The notes under the pieces: generated by a model
What the model saw: only the letters and a program-made list of their open reading frames with translations
What the model was told of the DNA's origin: nothing
The model's database searches: none
Part shown: piece after piece, positions 56,446 through 64,000 of the stretch
How positions within the stretch are numbered: the first letter of the stretch is position 1
Layout: every line of letters begins with the position of its first letter
NCBI GenBank assembly: GCA_037501455.1
Contig: CM074858.1
Coordinates: forward strand, 35,523,001-35,587,000
Reading direction: 5' to 3'
DNA from: Lantana camara
Lineage: Eukaryota; Streptophyta; Magnoliopsida; Lamiales; Verbenaceae
Length of the DNA: 64,000 nucleotides
Made by a program: the position numbers and the translations under genes

Positions 56446-56672
56446 CCCACCAGTACAACAAGCGTGTTAAAGAAAGGACCTTCCAGCTAGGAGACTTGGT
56501 CCTCAAAAAAGTTGAAGTTTCCAAGCATGTAGGTGAGTTGGACCCCAATTGGGAGGGCCCCTTCAAAGTCATTCAGGTACGCGTGAACAACACCTACCTG
56601 CTAGAGACTCTGCAAGGCGAGTGTCTCCCTAGACCGTGGAATGCATGTAACCTTAGACGGTTTTACCTGTGA
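56320..56672 (+). CDS. Integrase C-terminus of Tat-2
   Basis: The ORF nominally starts at 56196, but protein-like text begins near 56320 after a frameshift: NRTFKLDLLDERRNTAW, RTFQLGDLVLKKVEV, ELDPNWEGPFKV and PRPWNACNLRRFYL, then stop. This matches the integrase end of Tat-1 (LEPNWEGPYRV, PRPWNAYNLKKFFV). There is no chromodomain. Confidence 0.9.
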
Positions 56673-56674
56673 GT

Positions 56675-57638
56675 GTCAGTCTTTGTAAACGCCCGCTCGT
56701 GGCATCTTGTACTTTCTCTTGACAAAGAGCATAACAGTTACTGTTAATTGCAAGCATGGCAATAAGCATTTTACTAATTATTATGTCGTTTATTTGCTTT
56801 TTCTTTGATTAGTAGTGTGTGTAATCGCTTGCGCTAGAAGCCTACTCCGTGTCGACCGTTCTGCACGTCGAACGGCTTAGTGAACTCCCCATTAATTTCA
56901 AATCAACGCTAGTTGTGTGTTAAGAATTCTCCGCATTGGATACATTGACGCTCATAAGCGTGTAAATCCTAAGAATGAGCGTGTCAAAAGGTGGGATGCT
57001 AAATGCTTAATTTACACCAACTGGACATTAACCACGCCAGTTCGCGCTCGTAAAGCCCCAATGACCCTCATTTTCTTATGTAAGAGTGCGCTCGTAAGTA
57101 GCAAACTCTGAGTTAATCCTCACGTGGATGATTAAGTACAAAGCTAACGTTACAAGCTACGCTCGTCTTAATTCCATACTTGATCAAATCCTACAATTGG
57201 TTTCTAAGTTCACTAAAATTACTGGAGCAACCAAAATAGGAGTACGCGTTACCTGTTTAAGGCCAACACTTAGTCATATCCTCAGGAGGTTTCTAAGTCC
57301 AAAATTCGAGCCTCACTATGGATATGGCCAGGGCACACTCATAAGGAACACCCTCGCGCCCATACATCTAACCCTCGAATGATCAGGCATTTCCAAATTT
57401 CTTATTTCCAGGGTACTCTCCAAAGACACCCTCGGGCATGTACACGCCCATCGCAGATATTCAAGCATCAAAGTAAACATACATACGAGCATCATACATA
57501 GAGCGACAACAGCGCTAAAACATTCGAAGATGAAGGGAATTAAACTTCATTTAATGAGAGGCATTCAAGCAAAAGTCAAGGAAATAAGTTTAGATACATT
57601 ATCAAAAGTACAGAAATCAAGTGCAGAAGTTAAAATGT
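56675..57638. other. Convergent spacer of Tat-2, rich in GCTCG/CGAGC words
   Basis: About 960 bp between the pol stop and the aORF stop, which face each other. There is no ORF of note. The word GCTCGT / ACGAGC and variants such as GCGCTCGTAAG recur many times (for example near 57043, 57088, 57160, 57487). Tat-2 coding DNA also uses these words often. Confidence 0.6.
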
Positions 57639-59120
57639 TCATGAACAGAAGTTGGAAGTAAATGAGCGTAAACTGGAAGCAGCAGTTGGAGGGGCATCAA
57701 GGGTCTTGAATCTCGGGCTCAGGAAGGGTAGTTGAGAGAGGAACTGGCGCCAACACATTAGTATTGAAAGTTGGCGCATCACTTGGATCTTCGCCGTCTT
57801 GAGCGTCTTTGGTAATACCTTCGTCTTCAATCTGAAGGGGCTCAGGATCATGGGATTTGCCGCCATGAACTCCCTCTGGAGCATCGTCACAAGCTCCTGA
57901 TACTCTGGCTCTACCAGACTCTCCGAGGGATCCCTATCGCGGACAATAGGCTCGCAGTTCTCGTCTAGATCCATACGCAGACGCTCGTCAGTCCGAGCGC
58001 TCTCAGGGGCCAATCTCAGCCTCACCATCTGCCCAATCGCCTTATAGAAGAAGCGCCGAGCGTTGTCAAAGCAATGGAGGTTGGCAGCAAAACCGAAGGC
58101 CTTCGAACGCACAAACTTTACCACCGCATCCCATGCCACTTTTGATTCTAGGCCAGCTACCTTCTCTTGCAGTTCGGCGAGGGTCTTCTTTGTTATCTCA
58201 TTTTAGCGGGTGCTCTCGGCCAACTACTCACCCAGCTCCCCATTCTGAATCCTCAGCTGGTCGCGCTCATCCTTGAGCTTCTAGTGGCGAACATCGAGGG
58301 CCAAGTATGCATCATCTGACCGCTTCAATTCTTCCTTCAACCTATCCTTCTCAAGGTTGCCGTCAGTCAGTTGAGCGCAAACGGTGTTGTAATCCTCCTG
58401 CAACTGACCGGGGTCAGAGATGCGTAGCAACTTCTTGTATTTGGCCTTGTGCTCAAAATAGGCCTACGCTCGACCCTGCAAGTTCTTTAGCCTCGGGATT
58501 ACCTCCTCAAAAACCAGAAGCAAGGATCACTATCAGAGTTAAAATAGAAAGGGTTGGAACTTTACAAAGGGAACTGAAGACTTACCTTCAAGAGTGCGTG
58601 GCAAGCATCATCCGCAACCCGAGCGGCATCATGCTCGTTCAGCTTGTCGTGGTCACCGAAAAATTGAAGTTTTTCGACGATATCTAAAACCAGGTTAATG
58701 GTGGCCGCGCTCTTCTTCAGAAGGATAAGGTCGTCTCTCCGCTGGCGCTTATAACGAGCGTCCCCTCGGCAGCCTATTTTCCAAAAATCCTCATCCTTAG
58801 ACGATGAGGTATCGCTGCCCTCGCCACGGTGGCCCACGACCACTTCCTTCCCTTTCCCAGAAATGGGGACAGAATCCGGCAGCCTCTTTCTTTTCCCCTG
58901 GCGGTCAGCCCTTATTTCATCGTGAAAGCGAGCTAACTCTCCCGAGCGGTTACGAGAGGTGCTGGAACTGAGTGCTATGGGCCCTTCAGGAGCGGCCGGA
59001 GGAGGAGTGGCCTCTCGAGCGCCATCCACGGTTAGATCTTCTATAGGGCCAACAATTGGAACTTCATTCCCGTCGCCCCCGCGAGCACCTCTACCTCCAT
59101 ACAGAATTCCAACTCTCAAA
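57639..59120 (-). pseudogene. Antisense extra ORF of Tat-2, two exons and an intron
   Basis: Exon 1 (59120-58586) is open with no stop: a Pro/Ser-rich region, a basic stretch (RQGKRKRLPD) and VADDACHALLK at its end. The next bases are a strong donor, AAG then GTAAGT. An acceptor TTTTTGAG at 58506 gives an 80-bp intron (58585-58506), and exon 2 starts EVIPRLKNLQGRA. Exon 2 keeps one frame (the frame of the 58139-57639 ORF), a coiled coil with four stops (for example near 58466), then VKFVRSKAFGFAANLH and GQMVRLRLAPES, comparable to the end of the Tat-1 aORF. It ends at 57639. The start is not in the window. Function unknown. Confidence 0.7.
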
Positions 59121-59171
59121 ACTCACACGTGTGGCGCCCGTACCTGTATGACGAAAGCACGGGGCGTTACA
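59121..59171 (-). repeat. End of an LTR (remnant H)
   Basis: Plus view ends CACGGGGCGTTACA, the inverse of TGTAACGCCCCGTG, directly followed by a polypurine tract (minus: CTTAAGGGGGAGAGGT) at 59172-59187. Only about 50 bp of the LTR remain. The left side is cut by the end of Tat-2. The tract is nearly the same as that of element C. Confidence 0.7.
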
Positions 59172-59189
59172 ACCTCTCCCCCTTAAGAT

Positions 59190-60593
59190 TAAATTATTCT
59201 CACTTATGTATGTGTTTACTAAATTGGATTTAAGTCATAAGATAATACTTTAATTTGTGCGACTGATCAAGGTACCAAAAATCATGGGTGGAGTAAGCAT
59301 CATTGTTGCTTCATAAGCAACTTATTGGATTCTTAATTTGGACGTACCCAATGCCTAAACAACAGTCAAATCAGCAAGGATATCTTAGATTAAGCAGCAT
59401 AAGTTACCCATATTAAAAATTCTTATTGTAATTATAAAACTATAACAATTTAGTAATGTTGAAACCCCTCATTTTGGGTCAAGTGATAGATTGGATATTA
59501 AATTCTCGGCCAATTTCACAACCACCTAATTACCAAACTGATCACCAACTTGGACACAAATAAATAATAAATAGTCTGATACCGTAATTGCACTCAAATT
59601 GCAGCGTCAAAAGTTAGGCTTGGGATCTCCTTTTTGAAGTTTGTCTTTTGTTTCCTATATTTTTACTACATGCACCAAGTATATTAATAGACGACCGAGA
59701 TCAAAATAATGATTTTTTAAATCCATTTTTTATTATAATTGTTTCTCTCTCTTAATCTCGACTGTCTATAAATACATTTGACTAGTGTATATGAGTGAAA
59801 TAAGAAATGAAATACAAACTTGAAACATGAGATCCCAACCCAACAAAAATGATATTAACCTTAAATTATTTCCGAAAATTTCTCCAATGGAAAGAGTACA
59901 CTTATATTCGGCAATTTTAGCATAAATATGACTTTATCAAACCAATGCAACCAAGGGATAGTGTTTTATATTTATTATATAATTGATAAAAATTTTAGAA
60001 AGAATGATCGATAAATAACAGATATAATTATATCTGTTATATAATTGGTTGAGATTCAATCTGGCAGGATTTGAGTTAGATTTTCCGCTCATATGCCTTT
60101 TATAATCACTATGAACGGGACAGCTTTTAAATAAAATGTACTCATAATTAATTTGTATACGTAGCATATAGTACCTCAGGGCATGCATGCATGCATGCAC
60201 GCCGGAGTTAAGTCTAACAATTAATTATGATGGCGGTTGGCGAGCAAAAGTAGATTTCTTTTTTTTTTAGATAGAGCAAAAGTAGCTTTTTCCAGAATCT
60301 GCAATGCTGCTCTATATACAGGATCCATATGGACATGTCAATTCGCTAGGTCCCTAATTATGGTGGGGATACATCAATCATGTTGAATTATTTTGTGCAA
60401 ATGATTAGATAGTTTGGACAAGTTTCTAATAACACTCTATATTAACTCGCGTACATTCAAGATATATGGACAGCTGTCAAAAATTAGGTTATTACTAATG
60501 ATGAAAGATCATAGACTGAGAGGTACCAATAACATACGTGAGAAGAACATATGTTTTACATAGGGACGGAGAAAAGTTTTAATTTATCATGTT
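59190..60593. other. AT-rich DNA, no gene seen
   Basis: About 1.4 kb without an ORF or element motif that I can support. A CATG/ATGC microsatellite (GCATGCATGCATGCATGCA) lies at 60181-60200. It should be the interior of element H by position, but nothing in it resembles pol. The end (60504-60570) holds a copy of a 60-bp direct repeat also found at 61157-61194 and 61202-61276. Confidence 0.5.
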
Positions 60594-61130
60594 GAATGAT
60601 CCAACTTGCAATTTGTGAACATGATTTATACCTTTTACAAATCTTATCCTACAATTTTTAATTTGATGAAATTAAAGGAGAATGCCTAGCCGGAATTGGT
60701 GACGTGTCAACCGAAATGACAGGTTAACTAGCATGTAAGCTTTATATATGAGTCAGCAAAAAAAGTCCTTAAATTGGTCCCGAAATCATGCCACATCAGC
60801 AAAAATTGAGGAATTTTCATTTTTTGGATTGAAATCAAAAAACAATTGCAAAAAAATTTTAATTAGAGGACGAAATTGAAAATAAGATATCAAACTGAGT
60901 AATCAAAAGGAATTCTTAGATGTACTAAAATTGTGCTGATATGTAATTTATTTATTTATTTATTTGATGTGGCAAAAAAAAATGCCACGTGACCAGTGAC
61001 GTGTTATTTCAATTGACACGTCACCAATTCCGGTCAGCAATTGTTCTATAATTTCATCAAATTAAAAATTGTAGGATGAAATTTGCAAAAGCCCACAATC
61101 ATGTCCACAAATTGTAAGTTGGATCATTCC
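60594..61130. mobile_element. 537-bp inverted-repeat element (MITE or fold-back type)
   Basis: Arms of about 128 bp (60594-60721 and 61002-61130) are inverted copies. Shared pieces include GGAATTGGTGACGTGTCAA near 60691, TACAATTTTTAATTTGATG near 60650 and GAATGATCCAACTT at the outer end. The 280-bp loop has no ORF and a small hairpin GTGGCA/TGCCAC near 60970-60988. Long arms and no coding capacity suit a non-autonomous DNA transposon, possibly Mutator-like, but no target duplication is certain. Confidence 0.8.
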
Positions 61131-62360
61131 ACAGGTTGAATTGAACAATTTTTCCTAACATATGTGACAAGACCATATGTTTTACATAGTGACGAAGCCA
61201 AAAGATCGATCATATAAGACTGAGAGGTACCAACTAATAACATATGTGACAAGATCATGTGTTTTATATAGGGATGAAAACATGACCGGGAGGAGGGGGT
61301 TGAAATCATGCGTTTTTAAAGTTTGTCTATAGATAATGAAATTGAAAAGTATTTTAAAGAAAAAACATTCACTGGCTGCAAAAGTTGAGGGAGGAGGGCA
61401 AGCACCCCCGTTGGCCAAACTTACCTCTCTCCCTGGGTTCTCGATGTAATTACTGATAAGTTTAATATTTGTACCACGAGTAGTAACTATCCATACTTGC
61501 GAAATTTGGTGATAACATATAACTTTTGTTGTGAATTTAACCATATTTTAATTTGGTTGTAGAAATATATATCAAGTTAGAGAGATATAGAGATAGTTCA
61601 ATCATATATTCTTTTTTCATCACTAAGCTTGTAATTTTTATGGTCACTTAAAACTTTTTGAGCCAATTTTATATTTGTTGGACTTGGTTTTGTTGATGAT
61701 TTGTTTGAATGTATTTTATTTGAAAAGATTCATATTTTACATATCTTTTGAAAATGTTATTTTGCTGGATTTTATCCAATTGAAAATCAAAGTTATTGAT
61801 CATATCCTAGCAAATCATGATTCCTACATTCAAGGTAATTGATTGACAAAGCTCAAGCATGAAAAGGATTTTTAACCAAATACTGGGAAGATTAAGGAAA
61901 TGAATCACTATTGATATATCCTAATTGATTGGTTCCAACGGCTCCTTCCATTCACAGCATAAGTTCCGACCATAAAAAGTTATGCACACATGAAGAAGAA
62001 GACAAGTCTACAAGTCCAAAAGTACAAGACAAGTCTATAAGTCTATAAGAGAAAGACTTTGAGTGTTGTGTCTCTAAGTTCATAAGTGCAAGACAAAGTC
62101 CGCAAGACCGTAAGTGCAGAAGGGGTGTTTTTCTTGAGTGTTGTGAGGATTTGTGATAATCCTGCATTGTATTGTAGAGAGACGGTAGTTCTCAGGTGTG
62201 GTCAGGTAATCTCTGGTACTTCAGTGTGTTGATACCAGAGTTGAGATAATATTTCATTAGTGTGTGTTTGTGAGATAAGTAAGTGAGTGAGACTTATTTA
62301 TCCCACAAGTGTTGGATTGTATGGGGTTACAAGGTTTTTCTTGTAATCATGGAACTTAAT
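61131..62360. other. Unassigned DNA with short direct repeats
   Basis: There are two further copies of the 60-bp repeat (61157-61194, 61202-61276). The part 61960-62110 repeats AAGTCTATAAGTCTA / CAAGTCTACAAGTCC words in a loose tandem. The part 62160-62345 resembles an LTR end in style but I could not pair it. No gene is seen. Confidence 0.5.
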
Positions 62361-64000
62361 TGTAGCACCCCAGACGGAGGATACCACATCCCCCGCACTA
62401 GGACTCAGACCCGGTCATGAAATAGGAAGTCCATGCCCGAATCCTAATCATAGCCAACGGGAGACCAACTCACACACTAGGCTAGGCGGATCTAACTTGA
62501 CCAAAACTCAGAGTACGGAAGCAATTAAAACCAACAACAATGGATAGCGGAAGCATTTAAAACAAGACATGCAAAGCAGGTGACGGGTTTAACTAGCATA
62601 GATACCTAATCCCGAATATCAACATACATAGCAGGTGACGGGTTCAACTAGCATAGATACCTAATACCGAATATCAACATACATAGCAGGTGACGGGTTC
62701 AACTAGCATAGATACCTAGTCCCGAATATCAATCCATAAACCAACATAACAAACAACACAAGTATCATCATAATATCTAATAACATCCAAATACTAGCTT
62801 ACTAACCCCACACAGGTTGAAGTCTAAATAGAACATAAACATAATCTGCAAGTGTGAAACATAAATACATAAAATAAGTAAAGTATGCGACAAATGCATC
62901 CTATCACCTACTAGACTGACAAGTGTGATTCAGAAGACTCACTTCCGCCTAGCTCAAGCCAAAAGAACCTGCAACTAAAAGATAAAACGAGGTGTCAGTC
63001 AACTGACTGAGTGAGGGGGCTAATGCACACCCACAATATATATATAGAGCACAACACATAACATAAGGGTGGACTCATGAACCGGGGATAGGTGTTGCAT
63101 ACCAAAACATATCGAAATAACCCAAATAGATATAGGTATAAGTTTAGAAATCATTTTCAGAAAAAACTCTATCCCGATTCATAAGTCCCATAACAGATCA
63201 TAACATATGCTCGGCGAGTACGAGCTTCCAACCTTTACTTCTCATAACAGAACAGAACGAAATATAGAAATAAATCCCTCCTCAACTCCAAAGATGGAAG
63301 AGCCTCGCGTTGGCCCTAACCATCAAAACATACACACCCTCAAGGGGTAGCGAACCCACAAGAGTCCTCCCCGGCTGTACACCGAAGGCTCAAGATAACA
63401 CGCCTCCCCTATCTACCTGAGTCGCGCAATGATACCTCAAATGGAACTAGCACAGTGGCTTATCCGATGGCCCTATGCCGTGCCGGTCTCCACTCGTACC
63501 AGCTCCTGGATCCACATAACATAACATACATACATATGCCAATATTTCATGGCAACTCGCTACAAAATCATAACATATCAGAGTTTTCCAAAATAGCTTA
63601 CATATGCCTTAATACTAAATTTTTCTTCAAAACCAAGGATGGTCCACAAGGTCATAATCATATCATATCCAACACATATCTAATCATACATAGTATACAA
63701 CCACATGCAAGGATTGAAATCATCATATTAAGGCCATAGGTCTCTTAACTATACAAAATTCTAAACCTCACCTTGTGCAAGTAGAGTCTGAGAGTGTGAA
63801 GGGCCAAACACTCTAAACCACGGGCCCACCAGCACCACCAAACTCTGTGACAAGACATACAGAAACCCAGACTTAAACTCTATATGAACCAAGTAAGACG
63901 CACGGCGTACCAAGAGATGAATGATATGTAATATGGAATGAAGTGTACACATAGGTCACGTAGCATAGTTTACATATTCTCCCAAATCATGCAATTAATG
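62361..64000 (-). repeat. LTR J, same family as the Tek-D LTR, runs off the window
   Basis: It starts TGTAGCACCCCAGACGG and shares several blocks in order with 25599 onward. There is no primer site on its left, so it is a 3' LTR or a solo LTR. A 55-bp x3 tandem repeat lies at 62576-62740. CACCTTGTGCAAG near 63770 and the purine/AT profile continue to the edge. ORFs inside are not convincing. Confidence 0.75.
62576..62740. repeat. 55-bp x3 tandem repeat in LTR J
   Basis: Units start at 62576, 62631 and 62686, each beginning GCAGGTGACGGGTT and containing AACTAGCATAGATACCTA. Copies differ at only a few sites except the end of the third. The Tek-D LTR has a single related piece (ACGGGTTCAACTAAGCAT near 25864). 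Confidence 0.95.

Larger units (their letters stand above)
50992..59120 (+). mobile_element. Tat-2, main part: gag to antisense ORF
   Basis: A plus-strand Tat element lacking a 5' LTR here (its likely 5' part is 28518-29940). It carries gag, protease, RT, RNase H, second RNase H and integrase, a convergent spacer, then an antisense ORF. It ends abruptly near 59120 against a remnant of another LTR, so its own 3' LTR is absent. The reading frames are long and mostly intact, broken at about six places, two of them homopolymers. Confidence 0.88.

Noticed and set aside
59190..60593. Internal pol region of element H
   Set aside because: Position beside a polypurine tract suggests it, but no integrase or chromodomain text could be read in any frame.

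Overview
This window looks like intergenic DNA from a flowering plant (species not identifiable from sequence alone). I see no host gene. Nearly all of it is nested LTR retrotransposons. The evidence is Ty3/gypsy Tat-lineage polyproteins with a second RNase H and an antisense extra ORF, a Tekay/Del-type chromovirus with a C-terminal chromodomain, Tnt1-like Ty1/copia polyproteins, initiator-tRNA-Met primer sites, and long LTRs that begin TGTAACGCCCC or TGTAGCACCC. Labels used below (Tat-1, Tek-A and so on) are local to this annotation.

Layout, left to right. 1-8497: Tat-1, a minus-strand Tat element whose 3' LTR lies outside the window; it keeps the antisense ORF, integrase, second RNase H, RT/protease, gag, primer site and 5' LTR. 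8755-11095: Tek-A, a partial long LTR. 11096-18257: Tek-B, a chromovirus with a 4-kb 3' LTR and pol, lacking gag and its 5' LTR. 18258-25063: element C, a non-coding (LARD-like) plus-strand element joined to Tek-B by a deletion junction. 25064-28517: Tek-D, a 5' leader, primer site and long LTR on the minus strand. 28518-29940 and 50992-59120: probably two halves of one plus-strand Tat element, Tat-2, split by 21 kb of copia DNA. 29941-50991: a copia complex with four LTRs and three internal regions, all minus strand. 59121-62360: an LTR remnant, unassigned AT-rich DNA and a 537-bp inverted-repeat element. 62361-64000: start of another long LTR (J).

Every polyprotein here carries stops, frameshifts or truncation, so none is likely to be autonomous. 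The Tat-2 and copia gag-protease reading frames are the best preserved.

The most interesting signals are structural. (1) The third copia LTR is a chimera: its left ~1.8 kb matches LTR-2 and its last ~150 bp match LTR-1/LTR-4, pointing to recombination between nested elements. (2) The internal copia Cop-2 has ruined coding sequence but near-intact LTRs and leader, as expected of a copy mobilised in trans. (3) Several unrelated elements carry arrays of 3-4 short hairpins with constant loops and stems that change in a compensating way (22049-22180, 23097-23187, 27406-27528, 40412-40563). (4) The Tat-2 antisense ORF has a good 80-bp intron that joins its two reading frames. (5) The Tat-1 LTR has a strictly alternating 26/27-bp array of GGATCGATCC palindromes.
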